A DNA stretch of 64,000 nt from Rhizobium leucaenae USDA 9039 (lineage in GTDB: Bacteria > Pseudomonadota > Alphaproteobacteria > Rhizobiales > Rhizobiaceae): contig NZ_AUFB01000009.1 of NCBI RefSeq assembly GCF_000426285.1, positions 124,001 to 188,000 on the forward strand, given 5' to 3'. Shown one piece after another: positions 1-12,367 of the stretch (positions are counted from its first letter, which is position 1; every line of letters begins with the position of its first letter). The notes beneath the pieces are model-generated. The model was not told the origin of the DNA. It worked only from the letters and a program-made list of their open reading frames with translations, and did not search any database. A program made the translations under genes and the position numbers.

Positions 1-288
1 TTCGCCGCCGCGGCCATAGGCCGTGCCGCGGACGTTATAGCCTTCCGGATCCTGCGGATTGGCATTGATGACCGAGGTCAACGAGGCGATGTTTTCCGAA
101 GAGCCCTGCGCCTTATCGATGCGGATCACCGTATCTGTGGAGGCGGTTTGGCAGCCGGACAGGCCGATTGCAGTGAGAAGAGCCAAAGCGGGCACGGCAG
201 CGGCGCGCTTCGAAACAAAAAAAGACAGTTTCGAAGAGCGGAACTGTTTGGACGTCGTGATTGCCATTATCGGGTTCGCTTTCCCCAT
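1..288 (-). CDS. TPR-repeat lipoprotein, N-terminal part (runs off the window)
   Basis: The reading frame is open from the start codon to the first base of the window, so only about 96 N-terminal residues are visible. They hold a basic N-region, a hydrophobic stretch and a lipobox (LSGC followed by QT), so this should be a lipoprotein. After it comes a segment ending in NANPQDPEGYNVRGTAYGRGGE, which has the spacing of the first helix of a TPR repeat. In rhizobia such proteins carry several TPRs and act as envelope adaptors; the exact role is unknown. ATG at 288 and an in-frame ATG at 267 are both possible; neither has a strong ribosome-binding site. Confidence 0.75.
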   Translation of the reverse strand, partial: MGKANPIMAITTSKQFRSSKLSFFVSKRAAAVPALALLTAIGLSGCQTASTDTVIRIDKAQGSSENIASLTSVINANPQDPEGYNVRGTAYGRGGE

Positions 289-337
289 GCGTTATATCAG
301 GCTGTTTTGATTAATTCCGTTTGCCCGGACAATAAAT

Positions 338-371
338 CAAAAAGGCGGCGGCGAAACGACTCGCCCCCGCC
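338..371 (-). terminator. Rho-independent terminator of rpsU
   Basis: Read on the minus strand this is an 11-bp GC-rich stem (GGCGGGGGCGA with TCGCCGCCGCC, one G-G mismatch), a 6-nt loop and a run of six T. It lies about 35 bases after the rpsU stop codon. Confidence 0.8.
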
Positions 372-405
372 AGACATGCATCTGAAAACGTCGAAAAAAC
401 GACGA

Positions 406-618
406 TTAGCGTGCGACCAGACCTTCGCGCTGCGCACGCTTGCGTGCCAGCTTGCGAACACGGCGAACAGCTTCAGCCTTTTCGCGAGCACGCTTCTGCG
501 ACGGCTTTTCGTAGTAGTCGCGCATCTTCATTTCGCGGAAAATGCCTTCGCGCTGCATCTTCTTCTTGAGAGCGCGGAGAGCCTGATCGACATTGTTATC
601 GCGGACAAGTACCTGCAC
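406..618 (-). CDS. rpsU: 30S ribosomal protein S21
   Basis: This encodes a 70-residue, highly basic protein of the small ribosomal subunit that helps start-site recognition on mRNA. The N-terminus reads [20 protein letters not shown], which is the S21 signature, and the tail is rich in R and K as in rhizobial S21. The frame stays open far upstream, but family length points to the GTG at 618, with AAAGGA about 11 bases before it. A second in-frame GTG at 627 sits too close to that site. A clear terminator follows, so the gene is probably transcribed alone. Confidence 0.93.
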   Translation of the reverse strand: MQVLVRDNNVDQALRALKKKMQREGIFREMKMRDYYEKPSQKRAREKAEAVRRVRKLARKRAQREGLVAR

Positions 619-1067
619 GAGAATCACGTTCCTTTGGTTTGGTTGATGCCAGCGGCGACTGCAGCGCCAGGAGACAAAACAATAACGTTCGCGCGGCCGC
701 AGCCTTGCGATTGGTAAGGCGGGATAGCAGATCGGTTTGTCAAAGTCTAGCCAGATCGTGAGTTTGCAGAGGAAAAAGCAGTTTGTCGAGCATGAATTGA
801 GCCGGCGACGCCGCGCCCGCCGCAGCCGGCAGAGTGCAAGCCAGCGAGAATGCCCCCGTTGGAGACCTGCGGTTTGTTCCTCAGCATCCATAGCTGACGG
901 CAAAACAACCACAGAATCATATGGAATGCGGCGGCCGTTTTACTATTCTTTTTAACCGTGTCGAAAGCCGGTCCCCAATGCGTCGCAAAAGAGCCGTTGT
1001 GTCGGTTTTTGATTTGCGATTTGTATGGCCCAGAAAAGGGCGTCTTGCCTGAAGGAGTTGAGGGCGA
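619..1067. other. Intergenic region between divergent rpsU and soxB
   Basis: Both flanking genes read outward, so this stretch should hold both promoters. Long open frames run through it on the minus strand, but they have no recognisable protein content. A TTGACA-like box lies near 733-738 (minus), without a convincing -10 partner. No RNA gene or repeat was recognised. Confidence 0.5.
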
Positions 1068-2321
1068 ATGCGTAAATACTCGGTTTTTGCCGTGGCAAGA
1101 GAAGCGATGCGGGCTCACAAGGGCTGGGAGGCTCAATGGACCTCGCCGGAGCCGCGCAAGGAGTATGACGTCATCATCGTCGGCGCCGGCGGTCATGGCC
1201 TGGGCGCAGCCTACTATCTCGCCAAGGAGCACGGCATCACCAATGTCGCCGTGATCGAGAAGGGCTGGCTCGGCGGCGGCAATACCGGCCGCAACACGAC
1301 CATCATCCGCTCGAACTATCTCTATGAAGAGAGCATGCACATTTATGAGCATTCGATGAAGCTCTGGGAGGGGCTTTCTCAGGATCTCAATTACAATGTC
1401 ATGTATTCGCCGCGCGGCGTGATGATGCTGTCGCACAATATCCACGACCAGCAGTCCTTCAAGCGGCATATCAATGCCAACCGGCTCTATGGTATCGACA
1501 ATGAATGGCTGACGCCGGAGCAGGCCAAGGCCTATTGTCCGCCGCTCGATATTTCGAAGACGGCACGTTATCCGATCAATGGTGCCGCCCTGCAGCGTCG
1601 CGGCGGCACGGCCCGTCACGATGCGGTTGCCTGGGGTTTTGCCCGTGCTGCCTCGGATCGCGGCGTGCACATCATCCAGAATTGCGAAGTGACTGGCATT
1701 CGCCGCGGGCCTGATGGCCGCGTCACCGGTGTCGACACGAGCAAGGGCTTCATCGGCGCCAAGAAGATCGGCGTTTCGGCGGCCGGCCACACCACCGTCG
1801 TCATGCAAATGGCTGGCGTACGCGTGCCGCTGCAGTCGAGCCCGCTGCAGGCGCTGGTTTCCGAACCGCTGAAGCCGATCTTCCCCTGCGTCGTCATGTC
1901 GAATACGGTGCATGCCTATATTTCGCAGTCGGACAAGGGCGAACTCGTCATCGGCGCGGGCACCGACCAGTACAATTCCTATAGCCAGACGGGCGGCCTG
2001 CAGATCATCACCCATACGCTGGATGCGATCTGCGAGCTGTTCCCGATGTTCCGTCGCGTCAAGATGATGCGCTCCTGGGGCGGCATCGTCGACAACACGC
2101 CGGACCGTTCGGCGATCCAGTCGAAGACGCCGGTGCCGGGGCTCTATGTCAATTGCGGCTGGGGTACGGGCGGCTTCAAGGCGACGCCGGGTTCGGCCAA
2201 TCTCTTTGCCCACCTGATCGCCCGCGATGAGCCGCATCGGTTCAATGCCGGGCTGAATTTGGAACGCTTCCGCACCGGTCGTTTGATCGACGAGGCGGCA
2301 GCCGCCGCCGTGGCGCATTGA
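1068..2321 (+). CDS. soxB: Sarcosine oxidase beta subunit
   Basis: This is the flavin subunit of heterotetrameric sarcosine oxidase, a cytosolic enzyme that oxidatively demethylates sarcosine to glycine, making H2O2 and methylene-tetrahydrofolate. The 417-residue protein has the dinucleotide-binding motif IVGAGGHGLG (about 37-46). It also has the motif GGTARHDAVAWG (about 179-190), whose His184 matches the histidine that carries covalent FMN in this family. The C-terminal part has the DAO-fold motif NCGWGTGGFKATPGS. It is the first gene of soxBDAG, all on one strand. The start ATG follows a GAGGGCGA stretch. Length and gene order are typical. Confidence 0.95.
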   Translation: MRKYSVFAVAREAMRAHKGWEAQWTSPEPRKEYDVIIVGAGGHGLGAAYYLAKEHGITNVAVIEKGWLGGGNTGRNTTIIRSNYLYEESMHIYEHSMKLWEGLSQDLNYNVMYSPRGVMMLSHNIHDQQSFKRHINANRLYGIDNEWLTPEQAKAYCPPLDISKTARYPINGAALQRRGGTARHDAVAWGFARAASDRGVHIIQNCEVTGIRRGPDGRVTGVDTSKGFIGAKKIGVSAAGHTTVVMQMAGVRVPLQSSPLQALVSEPLKPIFPCVVMSNTVHAYISQSDKGELVIGAGTDQYNSYSQTGGLQIITHTLDAICELFPMFRRVKMMRSWGGIVDNTPDRSAIQSKTPVPGLYVNCGWGTGGFKATPGSANLFAHLIARDEPHRFNAGLNLERFRTGRLIDEAAAAAVAH

Positions 2322-2436
2322 TGCTGGCGGCGGTCGGGATAGCTGTTGTGACAGGGTCCCGTTTCCGGGCCGGCTCTGCGCCCAGCCTCCCGGCACAAGC
2401 CTCTCGAGCTCCGAGCTTTAACACAGGTAGAAAACG

Positions 2437-2817
2437 ATGCTGCTGATTTACTGCCCCTATTGCGAGGAAGAGCGTTCGGAACTCGAATTCCGCAACGCCG
2501 GCGACGCGCATATCGTGCGGCCGGCCAATATTGCCGAAATCTCGGATGAGGAATTCGAGGAATATTTCTTCTTGCGCGACAATCCGAAGGGTCTGATCTT
2601 CGAGCGCTGGCGGCACATCCATGGCTGCGGCCGCTTCTTCAACGCTGCACGCGACACGGTAAGCGACCGCTTTTACAAGACTTACAAGGCTGGTGAGCCG
2701 AAGCCGGATATTTCGACGCTGCTGCCCGCGGCCGCGGAGCCCGTGGCGCAAGACCACAAACTACAAGAACAAACGGCACAAGAACAAACACCACAAGAAG
2801 AGGGATTTGCGAAATGA
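2437..2817 (+). CDS. soxD: Sarcosine oxidase delta subunit
   Basis: This is the small zinc-binding subunit of heterotetrameric sarcosine oxidase. The protein has 126 residues. The ligands match the family: Cys6 and Cys9 in IYCPYC, and His60 and Cys64 in RHIHGCGRFFN. The core ends near residue 93; family members are usually around 90-110 residues. The last 30 residues form a Gln/Glu/Thr-rich tail encoded by A-rich DNA unlike its neighbours. The stop codon overlaps the soxA start (ATGA at 2814-2817), so the two are translationally coupled. The role is sure from context; the tail looks like a local expansion. Confidence 0.93.
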   Translation: MLLIYCPYCEEERSELEFRNAGDAHIVRPANIAEISDEEFEEYFFLRDNPKGLIFERWRHIHGCGRFFNAARDTVSDRFYKTYKAGEPKPDISTLLPAAAEPVAQDHKLQEQTAQEQTPQEEGFAK

Positions 2818-5810
2818 GCGGCGCCAACCGTATTGCGGGCAAGGGCCGTCTGACGCCGGCCAGAACCGCCCGCTTCACCTTTGATGGCAAGAGTTACACG
2901 GCACTTGAGGGCGACACCGTTGCCTCGGCGCTGCTTGCCAATGGTATTCATCTCGTCGGCCGCTCGTTCAAGTATCACCGTCCGCGCGGCATTCTTTCGG
3001 CCGGCGCGGAGGAGCCGAATGCACTGCTCGACATCTCCCGCGACTCAGCCCGCCGCCAGCCGAACGTGCGCGCCAGCGTCCAGGAGGTCTTCGACGGGAT
3101 GAAAGCGCAGTCGCAGAACCGCTGGCCGTCTCTCGCCTTCGATGTCGGCGGCGTCAACAATCTCATGTCGCCCTTCTTCGCCGCGGGTTTCTATTACAAG
3201 ACTTTCATGTGGCCGAAAGCGGCCTGGAAGAACATCTACGAGCCCTTCATTCGCCGCGCCGCCGGTCTCGGCGTTGCGCCGACGGAGGAAGATCCGGATC
3301 ATTATGCCGGCCGTTATGCCCATTGCGACGTGCTGGTGGTCGGGGCCGGCATTGCCGGTCTTTCGGCCGCACTCGCAGCGGCCGAGACAGGCGCCAAGGT
3401 CATCCTCTGCGACGAACAGCCGGAAGCGGGCGGTTCGCTGCGCTTCGATACCAGCGTCAAGATCGACGGCGTCGAGGGCTATGACTGGGCTCAGGATGTC
3501 GTCGCCAAGCTCAAATCGATGGATAATGTCGAAGTGCTGACCCGCACGACGGCTTTCGGCTACTACAACCACAATTTCATCGGCCTTGCCGAGCGTGTTA
3601 CCGATCATCTCGCAAAGCCAGGCCGGCATCTGCCGCGCGAGCGTCTGTGGCAGGTCCGCGCCAAGCGCGTCATCATGGCGACGGGTGCGATCGAACGGCA
3701 CATGGTGTTCCCGAACAACGACCGTCCGGGTATCATGCTGGCATCCGCGGCGCGGACCTATCTCAATCATTACGGTGTTGCCGTAGGCGCCAGGATCGGC
3801 GTCTACACGGCGCATGACTCTGCTTATGAAGCCGCCTTCGACTTGAAGCGCGCCGGCGTCTCCGTCGCGGCGATCGTCGACAGCCGCGCGCATCCCGGTG
3901 AGGCCGTGCTTGCCGAGGCGAAACGGCTCGGTATCGAGGTATTGACCGACTATGCGGTTATCGACACTTCGGGCAAGCTCCGCATCGCCTCGATGACGGT
4001 GGCGCGCAACGGCAGCAGAGGATCGCGCAAGATCGCGATCGACGCGCTGCTCGTTTCCGCCGGCTGGACGCCCTCCGTGCATCTGTTCTCGCAGTCGCGC
4101 GGCAAGCTGAAATTCGATACTGAGAAGCAGCGTTTCCTGCCGGGCACCTATGTTCAGGATTGTCTTTCCGTCGGTGCTTGCAATGGCACGGACGGGCTGC
4201 AGGCGGCGATCGAGGAATCGCTTGCTGCCGGCGAATTGATGGCGCGGGCTGCGGGCGCGAGCGGCGAGGGCGGCAAGATCCTGCTGCAGGCCGAACAGGC
4301 CTTCGAATGGACTGGCGGCATGATCGGCGCGGCCGAGGGTGCCGGGCCTGATACCAATGCCAAGGCTTTCGTCGATTTCCAGCACGATGTCTGCGCCAAG
4401 GATATTCGCCTTGCCGTGCGCGAGGGCATGCATTCCATCGAGCATATCAAGCGCTTCACTACCAATGGCATGGCCTCGGACCAGGGCAAGCTCTCCAACA
4501 TGCATGGCCTGGCAATTGCTGCGGAAATGCTCAACAAGGACATTCCGAAGGTCGGTCTTACGACGTTCCGCGCGCCCTATACGCCGGTGACCTACGGGAC
4601 GCTAATCAGCCATTCGCGCGGATCGCTCTTCGATCCCGCCCGCAAGACGCCGATGCATGCCTGGGAAGAGGCGCATGGCGCCATCTTCGAAGATGTCGGC
4701 AACTGGAAGCGCGCCTGGTTCTATCCGCGCGCCGGTGAGACGATGCACCAGGCCGTCAATCGCGAGTGCCGCACGGCGCGCGAAGTGGCTGGCGTGTTCG
4801 ATGCCTCGACGCTCGGCAAGATCGAAGTGGTCGGGCCGGATGCGGCTCAGTTCCTGAACCTGCTCTACACCAATGCCTGGGACACGCTGAAGCCCGGTCG
4901 CTGCCGCTACGGCATCATGACCCGCGAGGACGGCTTCGTTTATGACGATGGCGTCGTCGGGCGTCTGGCCAACGACCGCTTCCATGTTACGACCACCACC
5001 GGCGGTGCGCCGCGCGTGCTGCAACACATGGAAGACTATCTGCAGACGGAGTTCCCGCATCTCAAGGTATGGCTGACGTCCACCACCGAGCAATGGGCCG
5101 TCATCGCGGTGCAGGGGCCGAAGGCGCGTGAAATCGTCGAGCCGCTGGTCGAGGGCCAGGATCTTTCCGACGAAGCCTTCCCGCATATGAGCGTGGCCGA
5201 GTGCAAGGTCTGCGGTGTGCCGGCGCGGCTGTTCCGCGTCTCCTTCACCGGCGAAGTCGGCTACGAAATCAACGTGCCTGCGGATTATGGGCAGTCGGTT
5301 CTGGAAGCCGTCTGGGCTCGGGCAGAGCCGATGGGCGCCTGCGCCTACGGCACCGAGACCATGCACGTGCTGCGCGCCGAAAAGGGCTACATCATCGTCG
5401 GCCAGGATACCGACGGTACGGTCACGCCCGATGACGCCGGGCTTTCCTGGGCCGTCTCGAAGAAAAAGACGGACTTTGTCGGCATTCGCGGCCTGAAGCG
5501 GCCGGATCTCGTCAAGGAGGGCCGGAAGCAGCTCGTCGGCCTCGTTACCCGCGATCCGAAGGTGGTGCTTGAGGAAGGCGCACAAGTCGTCGCCGATCCG
5601 AATGAGCCGAAGCCGATGACCATGCTCGGCCATGTCACTTCGGCCTATTGGTCGGAAAATCTCGGCCGCTCCATCGCCTTCGCGCTGGTCGCAGGCGGGC
5701 GCGAGCGCATGGGCAAGACGCTTTACGTGCCGATGCCCGATAAGACGATTGCCGTCGAAGTGACGGATCTGGTGTTCTTTGACAAGGAAGGCGGCCGGAT
5801 CAATGGCTGA
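2814..5810 (+). CDS. soxA: Sarcosine oxidase alpha subunit
   Basis: This is the large subunit of sarcosine oxidase (998 residues). The N-terminal about 100 residues form the ferredoxin-like fold seen in SoxA. A Rossmann motif LVVGAGIAGLSAAL (about 174-187) starts the NAD/FAD-type domain. From about residue 605 onward the protein is a GcvT-like aminomethyltransferase domain that binds tetrahydrofolate and takes the methylene group from the oxidised amine. It overlaps soxD by 4 bases and soxG by 8 bases, typical of an operon with coupled translation. Size and domain order are those of the family; nothing is missing. Confidence 0.95.
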   Translation: MSGANRIAGKGRLTPARTARFTFDGKSYTALEGDTVASALLANGIHLVGRSFKYHRPRGILSAGAEEPNALLDISRDSARRQPNVRASVQEVFDGMKAQSQNRWPSLAFDVGGVNNLMSPFFAAGFYYKTFMWPKAAWKNIYEPFIRRAAGLGVAPTEEDPDHYAGRYAHCDVLVVGAGIAGLSAALAAAETGAKVILCDEQPEAGGSLRFDTSVKIDGVEGYDWAQDVVAKLKSMDNVEVLTRTTAFGYYNHNFIGLAERVTDHLAKPGRHLPRERLWQVRAKRVIMATGAIERHMVFPNNDRPGIMLASAARTYLNHYGVAVGARIGVYTAHDSAYEAAFDLKRAGVSVAAIVDSRAHPGEAVLAEAKRLGIEVLTDYAVIDTSGKLRIASMTVARNGSRGSRKIAIDALLVSAGWTPSVHLFSQSRGKLKFDTEKQRFLPGTYVQDCLSVGACNGTDGLQAAIEESLAAGELMARAAGASGEGGKILLQAEQAFEWTGGMIGAAEGAGPDTNAKAFVDFQHDVCAKDIRLAVREGMHSIEHIKRFTTNGMASDQGKLSNMHGLAIAAEMLNKDIPKVGLTTFRAPYTPVTYGTLISHSRGSLFDPARKTPMHAWEEAHGAIFEDVGNWKRAWFYPRAGETMHQAVNRECRTAREVAGVFDASTLGKIEVVGPDAAQFLNLLYTNAWDTLKPGRCRYGIMTREDGFVYDDGVVGRLANDRFHVTTTTGGAPRVLQHMEDYLQTEFPHLKVWLTSTTEQWAVIAVQGPKAREIVEPLVEGQDLSDEAFPHMSVAECKVCGVPARLFRVSFTGEVGYEINVPADYGQSVLEAVWARAEPMGACAYGTETMHVLRAEKGYIIVGQDTDGTVTPDDAGLSWAVSKKKTDFVGIRGLKRPDLVKEGRKQLVGLVTRDPKVVLEEGAQVVADPNEPKPMTMLGHVTSAYWSENLGRSIAFALVAGGRERMGKTLYVPMPDKTIAVEVTDLVFFDKEGGRING

Positions 5811-6363
5811 TATCGCAACCCGTAAACTGCCGCTCGCCGGCCGCCATGGCGGTTCTTCCACTGTCCGGCTGACGCCGGCCGTGTCCGCAAGCCGCATTTC
5901 GCTGCGGGCACCGGCGGCGTCGCTCGACGGCCTTTCGGCAGCGCTCGGTCTCAGCCTGCCGCGCCGGCCGAAAACGTCGGTCCGCTCCGATGGCCGCTAT
6001 GCCTTGTGGCTAGGCCCCGACGAATGGCTGGTCATCGACGAGAACGGCACGGATCTTGTCGGCCTGGCTGCTTCTGCCGGCGTTCTGCATTCGGCAGCCA
6101 ATATCTCTCATCGAAACACGGCGATCATCGTTTCCGGCCCTGGCGCGGAAGCGACACTCGCTGCCGGTTGCCCGCAGGACCTGTCGCTGCAGGTTTTCCC
6201 GGTTGGGGCCTGCTCGCGCACGCTGTTCGGCAAGGCCGAAGTCGTGCTGCTGCGTCTTGATGATGAGACGTTCCGCGTCGAAGTCTGGCGTTCCTTCTCC
6301 GACTACGCCTTCGGGCTGTTGGCCGAGGGCGCGGAGGATGCGCAAAATACCTTCTCCTCTTGA
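5803..6363 (+). CDS. soxG: Sarcosine oxidase gamma subunit
   Basis: This is the fourth subunit of sarcosine oxidase (186 residues), with a fold related to the folate-binding part of GcvT. The motifs RYALWLGPDEWLVI (about 66-79) and FRVEVWRSFSDYAFGLL are typical of SoxG. ATG at 5803 is chosen because it overlaps the soxA stop and follows AAGGAAGG; an upstream alternative at 5779 would extend deep into soxA. The last codons and the TGA lie inside a 22-bp palindrome, so the C-terminal NTFSS is encoded by a repeat-like element. Confidence 0.9.
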   Translation: MADIATRKLPLAGRHGGSSTVRLTPAVSASRISLRAPAASLDGLSAALGLSLPRRPKTSVRSDGRYALWLGPDEWLVIDENGTDLVGLAASAGVLHSAANISHRNTAIIVSGPGAEATLAAGCPQDLSLQVFPVGACSRTLFGKAEVVLLRLDDETFRVEVWRSFSDYAFGLLAEGAEDAQNTFSS

Positions 6364-6371
6364 GGAGAAGG
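6350..6371. repeat. REP-like palindrome overlapping the soxG stop codon
   Basis: This is a 10-bp perfect stem (CCTTCTCCTC and GAGGAGAAGG) with a TT loop. It resembles the palindrome at 9196-9217, where CC replaces TC and GA is the loop. About 175 bases of GC-rich non-coding sequence follow, with further short palindromes (for example near 6462-6473) but no gene. The hairpin could also stabilise the 3' end of the sox mRNA. Confidence 0.6.
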
Positions 6372-6545
6372 CGCCTGATCGGGCGAATGACGGGCGGGAA
6401 GCGGGGAGGGCTGGAGTGGCAAGCGAAAGGGCGATTTTCCCGGTAACGTCCCCCCAACCCGCGCGAAGCGCGGCCTGACCCGGGTGGAGCCACGCGTCTC
6501 AACCCGTCCTTCGGACCCCCTTGGGGCGAAAGTAGAAAAGAGCTG

Positions 6546-7034
6546 CTATGCCTTTTCCGGCCGATCTTTCGGGTCGAACTGCGATATAGTCGTCCAGGTC
6601 GCAGTGAGCGCTGGTTTGCGCTCATTTTCAATTTCCACGGTCACGTCATAGGTCAGCATCAGCATGTTGGCGCCGCGCAGCCGGGTATCGGCGAGCTTGA
6701 AGCGGCCGCGCACCCGTGCGCCGCATTTGACCGGCGACATGAAACGGATCTGCTCGAAGCCGTAATTGATGCCCATGGTCTGCTCGCGGATTTTCGGCAG
6801 GCCACTGTAGTTCATCGCTGAGAGCAGCGAGAGCGTCAGGAAGCCGTGGGCGATGGTGCCGCCATAGGGGGTTTCCGCCTTGGCGCGCTCGGGATCGACA
6901 TGGATGAATTGATGGTCGAGCGTCGCGTCGGCAAAAGTGTCGATCATCGTCTGCTCGACCGTGATCCAGTCGGAGATGCCGATCTCGGTTCCGACCAGCT
7001 TCATGATCTCAACAAGCGAAATATCGCCGGCCAT
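6546..7034 (-). CDS. MaoC-fold dehydratase, NodN-like
   Basis: This 162-residue hot-dog-fold protein belongs to the MaoC/(R)-enoyl-CoA hydratase family and is close to rhizobial NodN. The sequence shows FADATLDHQFIHVDPERA (about 34-51) with the hydratase Asp and His, followed by GGTIAHGFLTLSLLS. Such enzymes hydrate trans-2-enoyl-CoA; the true substrate here is unknown. The start ATG follows GAGGA. It lies between sox and glg genes and has no obvious link to either. Confidence 0.85.
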   Translation of the reverse strand: MAGDISLVEIMKLVGTEIGISDWITVEQTMIDTFADATLDHQFIHVDPERAKAETPYGGTIAHGFLTLSLLSAMNYSGLPKIREQTMGINYGFEQIRFMSPVKCGARVRGRFKLADTRLRGANMLMLTYDVTVEIENERKPALTATWTTISQFDPKDRPEKA

Positions 7035-7100
7035 TCCATCCTCGTCAGGCTTTGCTCTTCTTGCGATCTTTCTGGCGAATAAAGCCGGAAAGTCAACGGC

Positions 7101-9092
7101 TCAGTTTTCGATGAGGAAGCAGACCGAACGCGCCGGCACGGTGATCTCGTCTTGAACCGTTGCCGTTTCCTTTGGGTTCAGCAGCGACCAGCCGGTTTTG
7201 CCTGAAGCTGGCAGCTTGACATGTTGTTCCTCGTTGGCGCGGTTCAGCAGCACGGCGAGGCGGGTCATCTTGCCGCTATCGCGGTCCTCCGTCTCGATCG
7301 CCATACCAAGCATGCTCGCACCCGGCGTCTCCCAGTCGGGCACCGTCATTGCCGTGCCCTTCGCCGAGAACCAGAGGACATCGCCTTTGCCGTTGAAAAA
7401 TTCCATACCGCTGAAGGCGGCAAAGCGGCGGCGGAGGCTCGCGAGCCAGGCGGTATGGCCAATCAGCTCTTCGTCCAGCGTCGTCCAGTCCATCCAGGTA
7501 ATGTCGTTGTCCTGGCAATAGGCATTGTTGTTGCCGCGCTGGGTGCGCCCGCCTTCGTCGCCGGCCGTCAGCATAATGGTGCCGCGCGTGGCGAAGAGCG
7601 TCGACAGCAGGGCTTCGATGTCGATGCGGCGCTTGCCGCGGATGACAGGATCGTCCGTCTTGCCCTCGACGCCGTTGTTCCAGGAGAAGTTTTCGTTGTG
7701 GCCGTCGCGATTGTTTTCGCCGTTCGCCTCATTGTGCTTGTGTGCGTAGGAGACGATATCCATCAGCGTAAAGCCATCATGGGCCGCGAGGAAGTTGATG
7801 CTGCGGGTCTGGGTGCGGCCGTCGCGGCCGAAAGCGGAGGAAGAGCCGCCAAGGATGGTGGCGATATCGCCGATCTTGTTGTGGTCACCGCGCCAGAAGC
7901 AGCGCAGATCGTCACGAGCGCGATCGTTCCATTCGAGGAAGGGAGCCGGAAAATTGCCGAGCTGGTAGCCGCCGGGGCCAATATCCCAGGGTTCGGCAAT
8001 CATGATGCGATCCTGAAGCACGTCATCGGCGAAGAGGGACCGCAGCGTCAGGCTTTCGGGGTCGAACCCCTTGGCGGTGCGGCCGAGGACGGTGGCAAGA
8101 TCGAAACGAAAGCCGTCGACGCCGGCGTGGAGCACGAAATGCCGCAGGCTGTCGATGATGAGCTGGCGTGTCGCCGGCTGATCGCAGGCAACGGTATTGC
8201 CCGTGCCGGTGTCGTTGATCAGCACACCGGGCTGGTTCGGGTCATGGCGGACATAGATTGGATTGTCGAGGCCACGCAGTGATAGCGTCGAGCCGTGGCG
8301 GTCGCTTTCGCCGGTATGATTGAAGACGAGATCGAGGATGACGGCGATGCCTTCGGCGTGCAGCGCTGCCACCGTCTCGCGCAATTCCTTCACACCGCCG
8401 GGTGCCAGACGTGGATCGAGCGCCATGAAGGCGATGGGATTGTAGCCCCAGCCATTGGTGAGGCCGAGTGGCGGCAAGTGCCGTTCGTCGATCCATGCGG
8501 TGATCGGCATCAGCTCGACGGCGTCGACATGCAGTCGCTTGAGATGGGCGATGACGGCTCGATGGGTGAGGGCGGCCAGCGTGCCGCGCTTCTCCGCCGG
8601 CACGTCCGGATGCAGCATGGTGAAAGGCTTGACGGCGATTTCATAGATCAGGCCGCCCGGCTTGAACAACGGCTTGGCCGGCTTCACTGGGATGTCGCGC
8701 GAGACGATCGTCTTCGGCACCAGATCCTGCGTATCCTCGCCGAACGTGCCCAGGCGCGGATCATAGTGGAAGGGCCGGTCGATTTCCTTGGCATAGGGAT
8801 CGACAAGCAGTTTCGACGGATCGAACCACAGGCCCTGATCCGGATCGTATGAACCATGGGCGCGAAAGCCGTAACGCGTGCCTTCCTTGGCGTCCGTCAC
8901 AAAAAGACGGTGCTCGTCGCCGTCGCGGGTGAGCGGCAGACGCGCGATCTCCTTGTCGCCTTCGGCGTCGAACAGGCAGAGCTCTATGCGCTTGGCGTGT
9001 TTGGAGGCGACAATAAATTCGACGCCCGAGTCGGTGAGGGTTGCGCCAAGGCGGCGGGGTGTCGGCTCGGACATGTCTCGCGGGCTTTCCAT
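7101..9092 (-). CDS. glgX: Glycogen debranching enzyme GlgX
   Basis: This GH13 enzyme hydrolyses alpha-1,6 branches in phosphorylase-limit glycogen. It has 663 residues, with an N-terminal CBM48-like domain (about 10-130) followed by the (beta/alpha)8 domain. Catalytic residues can be seen: Asp331 in GFRFDLA, Glu367 in IAEPWDIG and Asp439 in AAHDGFTL. It is the last gene of the glycogen cluster, about 195 bases after pgm, with two REP-like palindromes in the gap. An in-frame ATG at 9074 (MSEPTPRR) is an equally good start. Confidence 0.93.
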   Translation of the reverse strand: MESPRDMSEPTPRRLGATLTDSGVEFIVASKHAKRIELCLFDAEGDKEIARLPLTRDGDEHRLFVTDAKEGTRYGFRAHGSYDPDQGLWFDPSKLLVDPYAKEIDRPFHYDPRLGTFGEDTQDLVPKTIVSRDIPVKPAKPLFKPGGLIYEIAVKPFTMLHPDVPAEKRGTLAALTHRAVIAHLKRLHVDAVELMPITAWIDERHLPPLGLTNGWGYNPIAFMALDPRLAPGGVKELRETVAALHAEGIAVILDLVFNHTGESDRHGSTLSLRGLDNPIYVRHDPNQPGVLINDTGTGNTVACDQPATRQLIIDSLRHFVLHAGVDGFRFDLATVLGRTAKGFDPESLTLRSLFADDVLQDRIMIAEPWDIGPGGYQLGNFPAPFLEWNDRARDDLRCFWRGDHNKIGDIATILGGSSSAFGRDGRTQTRSINFLAAHDGFTLMDIVSYAHKHNEANGENNRDGHNENFSWNNGVEGKTDDPVIRGKRRIDIEALLSTLFATRGTIMLTAGDEGGRTQRGNNNAYCQDNDITWMDWTTLDEELIGHTAWLASLRRRFAAFSGMEFFNGKGDVLWFSAKGTAMTVPDWETPGASMLGMAIETEDRDSGKMTRLAVLLNRANEEQHVKLPASGKTGWSLLNPKETATVQDEITVPARSVCFLIEN

Positions 9093-9195
9093 TTTGGACG
9101 TTGGAACGACGGGGGTGATATAATTTGCCGCCGCTCTCGGATAACCCCCTCATCCGTCTCTCGGCGTTTTCGCTCTGCTCAACCACCGAAATCCA

Positions 9196-9268
9196 CCTTC
9201 TCCCCGAGGGGAGAAGGCGCTTATGGCACAATCCCCTCTCTCCTCGGGGAGAGAGATAGGGTGAGGGG
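9196..9268. repeat. Pair of REP-like palindromes between pgm and glgX
   Basis: The first unit (9196-9217) is a perfect 10-bp stem CCTTCTCCCC/GGGGAGAAGG with a GA loop. The second unit (about 9233-9268) has the core CTCTCTCC-TC-GGGGAGAG flanked by CCCC and GGGG runs. The pair sits inside the glycogen operon between pgm and glgX and could affect relative expression by mRNA processing or by attenuating transcription. Confidence 0.65.
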
Positions 9269-9288
9269 GAACTCCGCAGAATTCGCCG

Positions 9289-12364
<3,076 letters not shown>

Positions 12365-12367
12365 ATG

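Noticed and set aside
747..2396. 549-codon open frame on the minus strand over soxB
   Set aside because: It is the antisense of soxB in GC-rich DNA, with no recognisable domain; soxB is certain.
3045..4505. 486-codon minus-strand frame over soxA
   Set aside because: Antisense shadow of a certain gene; composition rich in Arg, Gly and His without motifs.
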